Both the position numbers and the translations under genes were made by a program. A model generated the notes under the pieces. It made no database searches, was not told the origin of the DNA, and worked only from the letters and a program-made list of their open reading frames with translations. A stretch of DNA of 64,000 nt from positions 39,533,366 to 39,597,365 of the forward strand of contig NC_088777.1 of NCBI RefSeq assembly GCF_954871325.1, read 5' to 3'. Within the stretch, counting starts at the first letter, position 1. The number at the start of each line of letters is the position of its first letter. Origin of the DNA: Gordionus sp. m RMFG-2023. Taxonomy: Eukaryota > Nematomorpha > Gordioida > Chordodea > Parachordodidae. Of this stretch, positions 35,574-49,559 are shown in pieces.

Positions 35574-38500
35574 CTTACCATAATATTTTTTGAATTTTAT
35601 TGTTTAAAGTTTAGATTCAAATTTATGCATGAAAATCGCAATCACAAATATGGTAAAAGAATTATTACCTTTAAATTATTTAAAATAAGAGAAAAAATTG
35701 TTTTAATATAATGAAATTCAATAATATGCCATTATCCTTTTCCAATCATATGTTATATATATCATTGTTCTTTTCATGACAATGAAAAAGGATTTTTTTA
35801 TTTCAGCTACTTATGAAATTAAATCAAAAGACCATTATTATAAAAATAGTAAACTACATCTCTAATGTTTTGTTTAAATTGCTATTGATAATTCTATACA
35901 TCATTTTATTTATAAAATAAAAATTTTAATGAAATTTTTTTCATGAAAAAAAATCTTAATTTTCAAAGATAAGATAATGTTGTATTCATATATTAAAAAA
36001 AATGCATTATTCAAATTATGATAATATACAAACAAAAATAATGTTTTAAAAATTATTACTTTATTATTTAAGTTTTATACTATGCAAATGAGATGAAAAC
36101 GAGGGATAATTGTCGATTTTTCATACTTTAAGATCTTAACAATTGGAGTTATTCACTTTTGATTTTTCGCTTATAAATTTCTTAATTTTTAATAATTTTC
36201 TTTTTGTTTTATTTTTTGTTACTTTTTCCTTTTATGTTAATTTATAATAGTTTAATTTATAATTAATAGAGTTTAATTAGAATTTATATTATGGTTTAAT
36301 TTTATTTCTATTTTAATTCTAGGCTCTAATACCCCAACGTATTACAGATAATATTAATATAGAAGTTTTAAAATATGGAATAAGATATTTTAATCTTTTG
36401 ATGAGAGATTCAATAGAGTAGAGATGTTATGCCGTTTACTAACCAACCTACCATAAATTTTACAACAAATGTATGATGAAATCAAAATATTGATCCTAAT
36501 GAAATGTTTTTCAAAATTATTTTTTTAACATTTTACGATTCAAAATAATTTTGTCATACATATTCTTAATATCATGAGAAACAATCCTAATTACTCGACC
36601 AATAGCAAGAAATATGCCTCAAGAATACCAAACCCCATAGCTAAACATCAACAATTGCTTTTTGTGTGAAGCCCTTTTCAGATATAGATATCATACTAAT
36701 ATGCACTACCACCTACCATCAAAAAGATACTGATGAAGGAATAAATTAATAATTCCTAGTATTATATTATATATTAATTTCGCCCAATCAACTCACACTA
36801 CAAAATGTACTTATTACTGGACCCCAATCAATTTTAAATACAATTGTTAAATGGACCCCAATCAACTTTAAATACAATTGTTAAATGGACCAAATAAAAT
36901 TTTTAATTAAATATGAATATAGAAGAAAATGATAAATTCCAGAAAACCTTTCCTATTTTTATTCACCATTTGAAGTTTTTTCATATTTTCCCTGAATTTT
37001 TTCTGAAAAATTATACTACCTGAAACCTAACATTATATCATAAATTTGGGAATTGCAAACTCAGACATGAAAATTTAGAGCAATCAAATTAAAAATTTTA
37101 GAAAAATCATAGAAGATTTTTTTATAAAAAACATTTTTTATTTTCCTCAAAAATTTTCTTTGCTTGCTCAAAATTTTTTTTTGCCAATAAATCTTCAATT
37201 TTTTTGAATTTTGAGCAAATCTTAAACCCTGGTTATTTTACAAATTTAATAGAATATCTTATATATTTTACTTGCATCCGTGAAAACAAGGGAAGCACTG
37301 CTTCTCATAATTTAAAAAAAAACATCAAATATAATAATTATTAATTATATTATACGTTAAGAAGTTAATACTAATTTTTTATTATGTTAAAAAATTAATA
37401 TTCTTTTTTACGTTAAAAAAAATCAATAGCATTTTTTTTAACTTATTTAAAAATATAACTACCCTATGTTAAAAAAGGTATACTATTAATATACTGGGTT
37501 AAAAAATAACATTTAAAAAAAATTAATACAGCTGAACCAAATATAAAATTGCTTATTTTTAATAAATAAAGAGAAATTCCTTTTGAATATGTTTTGTTAT
37601 TATACGTTTAAAAATAGGCGTTGGAGAAGCAAAAAAAAACATAACTGGGAAGAAATTTGGTGCAGCAAAGTGCTTTTGCGTACCATTCAACGATATCTTT
37701 AAATTATTTAAATCAGTTTAGAATTAGCAGTGTCCGATCCGATAATTACAATGTGGCAAACTGGATGGCGAACTCCAAACATTTCATAAAAAATTTATCA
37801 ATTTATTTTAATTTATGATAATGTTAAGGAACGAATTTAAAAAGAATATCGATGAAATGCTGGAATTTAAATATAACACACGTTCAAAAAGCCTTTTTTA
37901 AATATTGCAAATTCATATTAACTTTAGTTCCAATAACCGCAAGTACAGAGGTGAGATTTTCATCCTCAAAAGAAAAAAATTTATTGTAAAAAACATAATT
38001 GTGGAATCTTTCATAGATTTCAAATGAAAAAATTCAAAATCTAACAATAACATTTACAATTTAGTACTTGAACATTTTACTCAAAAATAAAGACAAATTC
38101 CGCTTATATAGAAATCGTAATCCTTATATCGCTACACAAGTAAAAAATTAAATGCTTCCCTAGTATTAACCAAGACACTTCGTAACTGGATTATACTAGT
38201 GGTTGGTTGAGAGTACGCCGCCAAGTGGTAACCTAGGCAACCTCTTATCCGATGAACAAATAAGATTGTCATAGGATATCGAATTGGGTGTGACATCGTT
38301 CAACCACACACATGCACAAAATGTGAAAAGTCGATTGATTTAAAAGGGAGACTTTATTGTATATAATAGCCAAAGACAAATTATTCTTCTAATTAATTAT
38401 CAGATGGTCTGAGACTAGATAGTTACTTTAGCATCTTGGCCTTTAGGTAAATCCGTAATATGAGACTTCTTTCCTATATCTCTCCACCTTTCTGAAAAAT

Positions 38501-38847
38501 TTATAATACAATGGTTGATATCGCCGAGACATAAAAAAAATACTCAAAATTAGCTAATTATATTTCTATACCAATCATTATCTCTTTCCTTGGATATACA
38601 GCAAGGGGAACCTTAGGTAAGTTAAAAAATATGGACAAAATGAGAACCAATTACATCAAAAATAATTTTTATTTTAAAAAAATACAAATCATTATTTTTA
38701 GGAACTTGAAATCCCATATCCGATTTTATAGTATGGCCATTATACATATAAACTATAAAAAATTATCATTGCGTAATAAAAGTGTTCAAAGTAAAAATAA
38801 ATAAATAATAAAAGTAGTATTTCCATAAAGTTATAACCACATATAAC
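35574..38847. other. AT-rich intergenic DNA downstream of RhoGDI
   Basis: No gene seen. A 34-bp tandem pair (TGGACCCCAATCAA...TTGTTAAA) lies at 36818-36885. Several poly-T-rich runs and short repeats of TTAACGT appear near 37360-37500. A GC-richer patch at 38190-38330 (GTACGCCGCCAAGTGGTAAC) might be a decayed SINE or transposon, but it has no clear tRNA-type promoter boxes. Confidence 0.35.
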
Positions 38848-38849
38848 AC

Positions 38850-38864
38850 AGGGGTGGACTGGCT
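38850..38864 (+). repeat. Solitary hAT end related to element F
   Basis: CAGGGGTGGACTGGC differs at one position from the 15-bp end of hAT F (CAGGGGCGGACTGGC). I find no matching inverse end within the next few kb, so it is probably a truncated copy of the same family. Confidence 0.55.
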
Positions 38865-39379
38865 ATAAGGACAAAGTGTCAGGATCTTCCATGACCCCCC
38901 AAAGTCAATGAGGATACCTTATTTCCCCTCATTAGCAAAATAAATCAAAATAACCACTAACCATAAGTTCTATATGAAAGCTTTATTTAAGTGAGAAGAA
39001 ACTAAATGATATATATATATATTATTTTGGTCGTTATATTCCAAAAAATGTAACAACTATTTTTTATCGACGCTATCTAATACAATACAATAACTCTTTT
39101 ATCTGAATTAGTTGTTTATTATTAAATATAAATAAAATAAATGAAAATGATTGCTTAATATTGAGCCGTGGTTGAGATTATTTGATTAGCTTAATTAAAA
39201 ATTTATACATATAAATATTAAATAAATTTACATATATAATTCGACATGATAAAATAATTGGTAAAAAGATAGTTCAATTCAATTAATAATTGCATAATAT
39301 GAAGATATAAGCGCGCGAAAAAGCTTATACAATTGATCTTTTAAATCAAGTGTAAAACTAAAATAATATGATTTGATTT

Positions 39380-42300
39380 TTAGCCGCAACATTCGTCCCA
39401 ATCTTTTTTGATCTCTAAAACCCACTCCCATCGCAAATGTTCCCTTTTATCGTCATCAATAAATATGGATTTAACGTTATATGTTCCCCTAGCCAATAAC
39501 CCGGATGGGGCTTCTTCAATGGGCGTTGTGTAATGTTGTAAATCGTTTTTGGGTCCATAACAACCGATCATATGCACCGTTTTGTCGACTAAAAATTTGT
39601 CGAAATACAAATAATAAGTAATTCAAATTATTGATTTCAACAAATGTTAAATTTAAAATCAATATTTTATATATAATAAAAAAAATCTTATATTATTAAT
39701 ATCAAACAAACAAACACTCATAAAACCAGGGTATTAATTACTTTCTTGTGATCTAACATAATTAGTTGTGTTTAATATAATTATAGAAAAATTATTTTTA
39801 TTTTAAGAAATAATTATATATATATATAAGTAGGCACCAGCCTACAGGAGTATATTTGAAGTTAAAGTCTGCAACGAATCAGCCAGGTAGTTAAATTAAA
39901 TAGGTGAACGATAAGAAAAATTAAATAAAGAGCGGGGGGGGGGGGGGTAAGAATATTAAATGAGAAGAGCGAGTCTTATATTTTTTATTTAGAATATATT
40001 TATTTCAAAAATATTGCATCAAACAAATCACTTATTAAATTATTTTTAAACCAATGGGAGAGAGTGTATAGCATTTTTAAACTATTTTTTCAACAGGATT
40101 GTGGGCTAGTCTATCGCATATCTTTAATTTAAGGGATGGGGGTGGGTGTAACTTAGTTAAAATTGCTCACTCCAAATATAGCATATAGAACGGTCCACTC
40201 GTACAATTTATTTCGGCGTAACATGCCATAATATTCAAAATTAAAACAATTCGATCTCAATTGTTATCAATATTAAGGGACATAGATGTCTTTTCAAAGG
40301 CACCCATCCAATGCATCTAATAACACAACTTAATTAATCAATAGTAACTCGATATAAAAAACCGAAAGGTCTAAAAGACGGCCCGAATTTGGAATATTCT
40401 CTGGAATTAAGGTTAAAACAATTAATATTATTTTTCCCATAAACATGTGTTTAATTTCTATTATTTTTAACGAAGGAACGGTTCAGTAAGGAAACGACTT
40501 TCAAAGAACAAGGCGAAAGTAGACCACAGTACAAAGAGTGTTTATTTTGGGCTTAAATACCTATAAACAAAATATAAGTGTTTTTTTAGCGTATTTAATT
40601 TAGGCATAAAAAAAATATGGTAACTAAAGAAATAGTAACAATAAAAAAATATTTAAGAAATAATAAGATCAGCTTTCATTGAGATTAGATTATAATTTCA
40701 TTAGATATACTATTTAGCTAATATAATACCTCTTTGTTAATAAGTCAATTGTTAACAAAGGAATGAATTTAATAGAATCTCAAGGGCCAAATAATCTCTT
40801 ATTAGTGGGGTAGGGATTGATGAAAGAACCTGCAAAATCAACAGATCTTTTGGATTCCCAGGGGTTATGAGTTTAAGATTTAAATATTTTACCATAGATA
40901 TAAATTTACATTGTAAATTTAACATTGCCAATGGCCAATAATATTTGGTAAGATTATATAATATATTAATTAAAAACGAGGATTTAAAAATCTGAAATGA
41001 AATTAAGTGGATAGAAGTTGGATGATAATGCTAAAACTTGTTGATGATTTATAATATTGATTATTGAAACAGCTTCAGATATTATTAATGATTGTTCAAA
41101 AATTGCAGAGAAATGTATTGAAACATTATTACTGGATTTGGCGATAGCACCTATTTATATATTTTATCCAAAACCTTATTTGCTATTTTATCATATTTTC
41201 ATTTAAATATATTTAATATAGGTAATATTAATAGATCTTTTTCACATTTGAAACTCATTCTTTAACTGCAAAGATTGAGAATGAGCGAACAACTCTTGTA
41301 AGATACCAAGCTAATATGTATAAATAAAATTTCAGAAAATGATGCATGACTATGCTTAATATTTTTAAAATATATCAAATTTAAAATAGAAAAAAATTAT
41401 ATTTTTTACAAAGCTCTTTTTTGAGACATTTATTTTATAGTGATTCATATGCCGGTTATATATATTTAATATTTTATCATTTATATTTATGAATTAGAAA
41501 TTGTCAATATTTTATTGTCACTAGTTCTAATAAATTTCTGAAGAGATATTCTTAATAACTAAAGGGAATTTTTTTAAATAATTTCCCCCCCCCCCCAATA
41601 TTAAATTCTGTGTATGCAACTGGTCATGTATACTAAATTCAATATTTAAATTGATTTGTTTTTAATGAATACCTAAATCCAAAAATTAAAAATGAGCCCT
41701 GTTCAAATTATAGTCATCATATTCAGAGCAAGACAAAAATCAAAAAATGCACTTTTTCATTAATTTGACATGGCATTACTCTATATATTTAACAGTTCTT
41801 CATCAGCAATGGAATAAAAATAATTATAATAGTTTGATAGCCATTTAATATTTTATTTTATTCATAGCAAAATATTAGTGCTGTGATATAACGTCAAAAA
41901 GTAACGCCAGTTACCTGAGTAACGGTAACGTGTTCCTTTTTTTGAGTAACGGTAACGCAATACGTTACTTTTTTCTTAAAAAATATCAACAAAAAGAAAA
42001 ACACAATTATAAAATTACTTTTATTTATTTTTTAATTCTTAATATAAATAATTTAAACCGAGTTTTAATTCATATCCTTCATTTTTATTTTAACTTCTCG
42101 TTGTTAAATTTTCTGTCGAAATTAATATTTAATCAAAATTCAAAGTAAATGTTAATAATGATATTATTATTCTTATAATTTGTGTTAATAATATTATATC
42201 CGTAGTACTTACTTCTTCAGTGAAGATGATTTAACTCTTCCCTGGCCCTAATTTGAAATATATTTAAAACCAATAAAGAACATTAATGGTACCAAGTCTA

Positions 42301-45300
42301 CACTTTGTAAATGTAAATTATGTCCCAACACAAATATTTCAACCTCAATGTCCAGCAGTTCAAACTTAAAAAAGCATTTTAAGGTAAAAAAATAAATATA
42401 TCATTATTTTAAACATTACTTTAATAATAGAATAATATTCCTTCATAATATTTTGAAAAGCTTAATCATGAAATTAAAATATAAGTAGGGCTGTATCGAT
42501 ATTAAATATCGGATCTGATCAACACTGATATTTAGCCTTTTCCAAAATATCGGATAGGGCCGATACTTATAAAAAACCGATTCAATCTTTTTACTTTTCT
42601 TTTTTTTGTTATTTTATGTTATGTATATTTATTATACATTTTTATAATATTTTCTAAATAATTTTTTTTTAAACAATGCAATGCACAACACCCTCTAAAT
42701 TTTATTCTTTTTTAAAATAGATTTATAGTATTTTAAAAGTTTTTTTTATAAATAGAAAGGAACACCCAAAGTTTTAATTATCTTAAATCTTTTTAAATAA
42801 TAACGCCAATTTTTTTATTTAAACTTTAAATAAAAGAATATTTTTAAATATGGTATCTGAATTATGGAAATATTTTACAAAAGACAAAGATAATTTTGCA
42901 AAATGCGTTATCTGCGGAATCATCTGAGTTTACCAGTAAGGCTGGGGATATCGATACTCCATATCTTAGAAGCTTATTAACAGAAAATCTTACATTTGGT
43001 TCAAAGGTGGGTGATGAAAAATCAATATAAATATCGAATCGGGTTTAAAACAATATCGGATTGGATCAGTGAAAAATATGTGGATTGGCACAGCCCTAAA
43101 TATAAGCAATTAAATTATACTACAGTATTGGGCTGGGAACCAACATTAAAAACCCAAGATTAACAAAATATTGGTTTTAGTTCAAAGTATTATATTGAGT
43201 TTTTTATATCTTCTATTTCTTGTTTTAGTATTGCTATTGGTTTGACTATAATTTTTAATAAATTTAAAGAATAAAAAATAGTGATTTTAAAAAACCTTGT
43301 TTAAATAATATATATATATTATATTTAAATGAAATAGTGGCGTAGCCAGGATTTATCCAATAACAAAATTTTACAGAGAATTTCTTTATAGATTTTATTT
43401 ATTATTAAAATACTATATATAACATCCCATTATTTAACCAGCTGTGTTGAGCACTAAGCACTCTTGTTTGTCTGATCAAAATTTTGAAATCAATTGTTGC
43501 TAAAAATTGTTACATAAAGATGTTATCTTATAATATATTATTTTTGTATAATTTTATTTATATATATAAATATTTTTTTTATAAAACGATCTTATATATT
43601 CTTTTTGTAAAGTTTTATTTTTTTATATATTGTCAGAAAAAAAATATATTATTTTTGTATATATTTAATTTTTTTAAGTAACGAGTAGCCCGTTACTTTT
43701 TTAAAAAGCTAGTAACGCACGTTCCTTTTTTGAAAAGGTAACGAGTAATGTTAACATGTTCCTTTTTTCAGATGTAACAAGTAACGGTAACGCGTTTCTT
43801 TTTCGTGGAAACGTTTACAGCACTACAAAATATAATATAATTAGGGCTGTGCCAATATTAAATATAGGATTGGATTGGCACCAATATTTAGCGTTTTCCA
43901 AAAAATATAGGATCGGACCGAAACCTGTAAAAATAAGATCCGATCTTTTTACTTTTCTTTTTTTGTTATTTTATGTTATGTATATTTATTTTACATTATT
44001 ATAATATTTTTTTTATCTATTATAATATATATTTTTTAAATTATAGTCTTAAATAAAAAAATTAAATTAAATGCACAATTTGATTTTTTGCATAAAAATA
44101 TTGATTTCTTAATTACAGAGTAATATTTTTTTTATCTATTATAATATATTTTTTTTAAATTATAGTCTTAAATAAAAAAATTAAATTAAATGTATAATTT
44201 GATTTTTTGCATAAAAAATATTGATTTCTTAATTACAGAGGGGGGTAGTGAAAAATCAATATAAATATTGGTATCAGTTTTGAATTAATATCTGATCAAA
44301 TCGGTGAAAAATATGCAGATCAACACAGCCCTAAATATAATTCATTAAACCAGGTCCAATTTTTTAATATTAATTTCTTAAGCCTGGGCCTAAGCATATG
44401 CAAATTAATTTATCTTTGACTTATTTTTTTAACCCTGTATAAATTCCATTGTAAAATAATATTTAAATATCTCAAAAATTAATATTTAATTTTTTTTAGA
44501 TAGAACCATTTTTTGTGCTTTGTTTTTATTAATTTTACAATAAATTTCAAACAATGAAATTTAAAAGATGTTATATCATACCAGAACTGCTTATATCCAA
44601 AATAGGGAAGAACTGGTCTCTAGTTTAAACCTTCCAAATTATAAATTGGTGGTATTTATATTATCCAATCTAAATAGTTCAACAATTTTAAAATCACATT
44701 TCAGAACTTCTTGTAAAGATGAAAGTTTACAAAAATTAAAGGCATAGATATTTAAAGACAAAAAATATTTAATAAAATTTGTACTACCTTTAATTCCCTT
44801 TCGGGAAAATGTTTGAACATATTTTAAACCATAAACCATTTCTCTTTGGACATAAAAATTAATTTTTAGAGCATAATGAGCTCCTTCTTTTATAAATACA
44901 TGGTCATTTTTTATTTTGGATAAGTCCCCTAGAATAAGATTTAGAAAATATGGTTTATCATATATGTATATATTATAATATATTACCACTTAAATCTAAT
45001 TCTCTGTCAGGTCTATCCTCTACAATCAATGTTAAACTCTTTGGCAAAACAAAATTCATATTGGTTTTATCTAATGACAAAAAATTTATAAATTAACTAG
45101 AAAAACAGACCTAATATAATTTTTTTCCCATGAACAGCTTCACCCAAGAGCTTCTCTTTATATTTCTGTAAGCTTTCATCTTCTTTATCTATACTGATAA
45201 TATCATTAATACTCCGTTGCAGAGGTGGGTTGTATTCATTTGTTATAACATCATCATTACCTGATTGTCCATTGCTTGGGTTTTTATTGAGATGGTCCAT

Positions 45301-45342
45301 GTGTTTCTGATTTCCCTGCTTATAATCGCATGTGCAATTCAT
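39380..45342 (-). CDS. ARHGDI (RhoGDI): Rho GDP-dissociation inhibitor (RhoGDI), complete, four exons
   Basis: Cytosolic chaperone that lifts prenylated Rho/Rac/Cdc42 GTPases off membranes and holds them GDP-bound. Minus-strand exons: 45342-45111, 45070-44987, 44928-44788, 39588-39380. They total 666 nt, 221 residues plus stop, near the family's usual 200-odd. Introns are 40 bp, 58 bp and 5199 bp, all GT-AG and frame-consistent. The N-terminal arm has the Rho-binding helix segment EYNPPLQRSINDIISIDKED, then ESLQKYKEKLLG. The C-terminal immunoglobulin-like fold has ELDLSGDLSKIKN, FIKEGAHYALKINFYVQREM, VYGLKYVQTFSRKGIKVDKT, GCYGP, TPIEEAPSGLLARGTYNVKS and DDDKREHLRWEWVLEIKKDW, matching animal RhoGDIs throughout. 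Translation could also begin at Met15 (MDHLNKNPS). The reading is intact and I see no disabling change. Intron 3 hosts three hAT elements. Confidence 0.95.
42285..42383 (+). pseudogene. BED zinc-finger remnant in hAT L
   Basis: Reads TKSTLCKCKLCPNTNISTS followed by MSSSSNLKKHFK, with C-x2-C and a His in the spacing of BED fingers, then GGTAAAA, a possible donor. It shows that the element descends from a BED-type hAT transposase gene. Confidence 0.6.
42486..43098. mobile_element. hAT MITE M nested in hAT L
   Basis: 613 bp, starting TAGGGCTGT and ending ACAGCCCTA (broader inverted similarity through the CGATATTAAATATCGG region), with an exact 8-bp duplication AATATAAG at 42478-42485 and 43099-43106. 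It contains a short BED-like remnant at 42850-42927. Confidence 0.88.
42850..42927 (+). pseudogene. BED zinc-finger remnant in MITE M
   Basis: A 25-codon frame MVSELWKYFTKDKDN, FAKCVICG, then a stop. This is the first half of a BED finger (W, F and C-x2-C in place); the His half is missing. Confidence 0.6.
43842..44333. mobile_element. hAT MITE N, same family as M
   Basis: 492 bp with TAGGGCTGT ... ACAGCCCTA ends and an exact 8-bp duplication AATATAAT at 43834-43841 and 44334-44341. The ends align with MITE M (TAGGGCTGTGCCAATATTAA). The interior has a 119-bp tandem duplication (about 44002-44240) and no BED remnant. Confidence 0.88.
45071..45110 (-). other. RhoGDI intron 1, 40 bp
   Basis: Minus strand begins GTCTGT and ends CATTAG. 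Removing it restores the conserved reading frame (phase 1). It is among the shortest introns in the window. Confidence 0.85.
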
Positions 45343-47092
45343 CGTAAAATTTTATCCTATTCTGTGATTAGTCCATTAAAATGCGGGGAATATTTTATTT
45401 AATCATAATAATGGAAATAAAACGGTGTCAAACAACATTAAAATTATTTTTGAGAGAATTAAATATAATCAAATTTAGCAATCTAACTAGATATAATCAA
45501 TTTAGTAATGTAATTTTAGAAAACAAAATTACTAATAATCCAAAAAAGGACATGACATTCTATATTTTAATCATTTGAAATATACTATCCATAGAGTAAT
45601 TCCACATCATATTACCGATGTGGAAAAATGAGTTGCTTAGGACAGGGTATTTTTTAATCTTAGTCCATGAAATCCCAGGATCATACCATAGAACAATGTA
45701 AATCACTTATTGGTAAATATTTTTATAAATAATTAGCTATGACCCTTATTATTTGGTTAATAGCATACTGTGTATATAGTCAACCAGCCAATGACTCAAT
45801 TTTAATTTCCAAATGCAACATTATCAAGTTACTTACAATATAAAATTTTTAAATCAATTTATTTTAAGAGAATATGCTTAATATATTTCAACTCCATGTA
45901 GTAGTAATATAGTGATTATATGTATAATTGCATTATAATACATATATAGATAATAATGATATAATGATTATACCAATGATATTATCATTGATATTTACAT
46001 ATTTGATTTATTTGGATATAAAAAGAGATCTTATATTATAAATTGGATCATTTAATTTTACATGATATCAAATTTAGTTAATTTTGTATAATAATAAAAC
46101 TGTTAGTTGCTTGATAAATTAAATCCCTACTAATTCTCTCAAGACCGACATCTAATATTCTATTTTAGACAAGACTTTTCCCCGATTGTATTTATGGTGG
46201 AGGATAGAAAAACCAGTTTATTGGAAGCTGGTGCGGAGACTGTAGACTACCTATGTGCGCCTAGTATGGGTCTGAAGATTAAGAGACGTTTTCAAGAGAC
46301 TGGATAAAATCTAAGCGCATTTGTTATGGGTCTTAAGATAAGAGACGGTTGTGAAAAGAAAGATTTTTTATTCTCGATATTTTAAAAGTTTTCATTTGTT
46401 CCTCCTCAATTTTATAATCAAAAATTTTATTTATAATCAAAACAGTTTTTAAAGGCTTTTAAATTTATTTTTTTGCTTAAAATTTAAATTTAATTTTATT
46501 TTTAATAACAATTGTAATCGTAATTGATTTATATTTTTAAACCTGATAAAAAATTATATATTATCAGTTTATTTTACATGATATCAAAATTTAGTTAATT
46601 TTATATAATAATAAAACTGCTGTTTGCTTGTTAAATAAAATTCTTATTCCGCACTACTAATATCCATTCTACAAAGCAATTCCCCTCAACCGACATCAAA
46701 TACCCTACTAATTCCTATCAATACCGTCCAAGAGAAGCTAATTTCCCCGCTTGTCTTTATTATATAACCCTAATTAAATAAATAAATATAATCATTTATT
46801 AATTGAAAATTAACAAATTTAATATTGTAATTAGCCGAGTTAAAATCAAACTATATTATTCATTTTTAAATTTAATTACTATGCCCTAAAAATAGTCCAA
46901 ATAAGTATAAGAGATTTCTTTATAAAAAATAAGTAGACATATAGTTTATAATCCTCTATTATAGATAATTGGTTATAAAATATTAGACTGTAGGAGGCCA
47001 TATTAACATATTGTCAAAGTAATACATTATTTAATAAATATTACAAATTATTAATATTTTATTTAGATATTCAATTTAACTGAGTTAACTTA
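45343..47092. other. Left half of the RhoGDI-DHX8 divergent intergenic region
   Basis: Holds the RhoGDI promoter by position, though I see no clear TATA or initiator motif. A 72-bp direct repeat (46050-46124 and 46569-46640, sharing TTTTACATGATATCAAA) suggests two copies of an AT-rich element. No gene seen. Confidence 0.4.
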
Positions 47093-48220
47093 TAGATTAA
47101 TTGGTAAATCAGAGATTTCTCATTCGTTAATTGTAAATTTAATATCTCTAGGCTTGGGAAAATTTTTTCAAAATTATTATGGGTTGGACTGGGCTTAAAA
47201 AATATTTCTCAAAATTACTATTGCCTTGGTTTTCAAAAATTATTAGGGATTGAAATGTGCTTGAGAAAATCTTTTTAAATTATTAAGATTTTGGATGCTT
47301 GGAAATTTTTTATAAATATTGTAGGCTTGAACCTATATTGTAATGTGAAATGTTAATCTTATGTTAATATTTTTATAAAGAAATATATTTTCCCCGTAGA
47401 CTAATAAATCAGAGATTTTCCCTTCATTAATTATAAATTTAAAAATCTCTGGGCTTGGTTTCAAAATTATTATGGGTTGGACTAGGCTTAAAAATTATTT
47501 CTCAAAATTAATATTGGCTTGGTTTTCAAAATTATTAGGGATTGAGGTGGGCTTGAGAAAATCTTTTAAAATTATTAAGATCTTGGATGCTTGGAAATTA
47601 TTCCCAAATATTGTAGGCTTGAACTTTTATTGGGATTTTTTATTGTTAAATGTTAGTCTTATGTTAATATTTTTACAAAAAAATATCTTTTACCTGTAGA
47701 CTAATTGGTAAATAAGAGATTTCCCCTTCATTGATTATAAATTTAATATCTCTGGGCTTGGGAAAATTTTTTCAAAATTATTATGGGTTGGACTGGGCTT
47801 AAAAAATATATCTCATATTTATATTGGAAAGCATTTCAAAATTATTAGGAATTGAGCTGGGCTTGAGAAATTTTTTTTAAATTATTAAGATCTTGGATAC
47901 TTGAAAATTTTTTCTAAATATTGTGGGCTTGAACCTATATTGGGATTTTTTAATGTTAAATGTTAGTCTTATGTTAATATTTTTATAAAGAAATATATTT
48001 TTCCTGTAGACTAATTGGTAAATCAGAAATTTCCCCTTCATTAATTATAAATTTAATATCTCTATGCTTGGGAAAATTTTTTCAAAATTATTATGGGTTG
48101 GACTGGGCTTAAAAAATATTTCTCAAAATTAATATTTGCTTGGTAGGTATTGAAATAGTCTTGAGAAAATCTTTTTAAATTATTAAAATCTTGGATGCTT
48201 GAAAATTTTTTCGTATTTTT
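47093..48220. repeat. Tandem array, roughly 300-bp unit, four copies
   Basis: Units start at about 47093, 47397, 47697 and 48007 with TAGACTAATTGGTAAATCAG, and share TTATGGGTTGGACTGGGCTT and TTGAGAAAATC. The last unit is partial. A diverged fifth copy stands alone at about 50190-50450. Short open frames inside are incidental. Helitrons often carry such arrays, and a Helitron 3' end lies at 50503. Confidence 0.85.
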
Positions 48221-49440
48221 AAGCTATCCATTTTGTAGGGCCGCACATTGAGCCCTTTTATCTCTGATGAATATTTTGTCTAACTGAAAATTATACAAGT
48301 ACATTTTTAAAATTTAACTAAATTAATATAACAATTTATAAGGATCCTACTTTTTAAAAGCTTACCATTTTGTCGGATCCACCATTGCTCTATTATTCCT
48401 GCTGATTATTTTGTATAATGCTGAAAAAAATATAGATAGTACATTATTTTTATTATTATTTTTATATATGATTTTATATCTATTCTAAAAAATCATTATA
48501 TATTACAATATTTATTTCTATTCAATTAAAATTATATATTTATTCTTAAGGTTCCTACCTTTTTTAATAATTCTCTTTTTTATTCTTTCAATAAAAAATA
48601 CTAAACGGGGTTTTCTATTTTTATGATTTTATATTTATTCCAAAAAAATACATATTACGGTATTTATATATTATTTAAATTATTCTATACTTATTCACAA
48701 GGTTCCTATTTTTTTTTAAGTTTGTTAATTGATCTCTCAATGGTATTTTATTTTATTCCAACCTTATAAAATTAACTTGAGAATTATTTTTTTTACTCTA
48801 GAAAACTATCCCCATCTTATTTCCTCTTTATAATTGTTCAAATATTGATATATCAGCCATTAATAATGAACAAGTGCAAAACAAACCTTTAGAATATCAT
48901 AATAGGCTCGATAAGTCCCCCATTTTGATGATATCCCTCCAACTACTAGATATATGTATCTATTATTGACCCATCTTTACAGTATTTTAATGTTCGTTTT
49001 ATTTCAATAATAATGTTCATTTATATTTTTGCCTGATTTCTTTATTTTTCTAGGCTAACCCAACCTTCATCCCTCACATTGCTACAAAACATGATGAATC
49101 TATTAAAGATAAGCAAAGAAAATAATGACGATTAAACAAACGCCTTACCCATTCTAGAGTTAATGGTAGACAAAATAATAGAGAACTACGCTTGAAATGA
49201 ACTCATCTGGAGGTTTATTTTGTTTTTTTTATCTTATGATTTATATCTATGTTTATTTTATTTTCACCCAGTTCTCCAAATAATATTTCTATCACCACTA
49301 CCACAATCCCTATGCCACCTCTGCCTATTTTTTAACAAATATAAGCATTTAATTCCGTACTATCATTCACTTCACTAGGAGTTAATATAAATATTACTTT
49401 ATCCGATTCTCTAAAAACTATCATGAATATTTAGAGGAAT
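48221..49440. other. AT-rich interval with diverged repeats
   Basis: At about 48225-48720 there are degenerate direct repeats (AAGCTTACCATTTTGT-type and AAGGTTCCTA-type segments). No gene seen. A possible Helitron N-terminal remnant lies near 49060-49210 but is too decayed to support. Confidence 0.35.
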
Positions 49441-49559
49441 GTTCAAACTTGAATGTACAGTATGGCCAATTTCATCAACTTTATTAATGGAAAAATATGC
49501 AGTAGTTCTGTCGTGGCCTTTATAACAATATTTACGACCGTTTTATAGTTGAGTTAACA

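Larger units (their letters stand above)
41876..43825. mobile_element. hAT element L in RhoGDI intron 3
   Basis: Ends TAGTGCTGT and ACAGCACTA (inverse), flanked by an exact 8-bp duplication CAAAATAT (41868-41875 and 43826-43833). The subterminal regions are arrays of AGTAACGGTAACG-type repeats. The total is 1950 bp, of which 613 bp is a nested hAT. It keeps a BED-finger remnant (42285-42383) but no catalytic domain, so it is an internally deleted, non-autonomous copy. Confidence 0.88.
39589..44787 (-). other. RhoGDI intron 3, 5.2 kb, transposon-bearing
   Basis: Donor GTAGTA at 44787, acceptor TTTTAG before 39588. Holds the hAT elements at 41876-43825 (with 42486-43098 nested in it) and 43842-44333. 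The remaining roughly 2.8 kb is AT-rich with simple poly-G and poly-C runs (about 39934 and 41586) and no other gene seen. Confidence 0.85.

Noticed and set aside
38190-38330. Possible tRNA-derived SINE
   Set aside because: GC-richer, but I could not find convincing A and B box promoter motifs or a poly-A tail.
47472-47699. 75-codon open frame
   Set aside because: Lies inside one unit of the 300-bp tandem array, is not conserved between units, and has no protein-like features.
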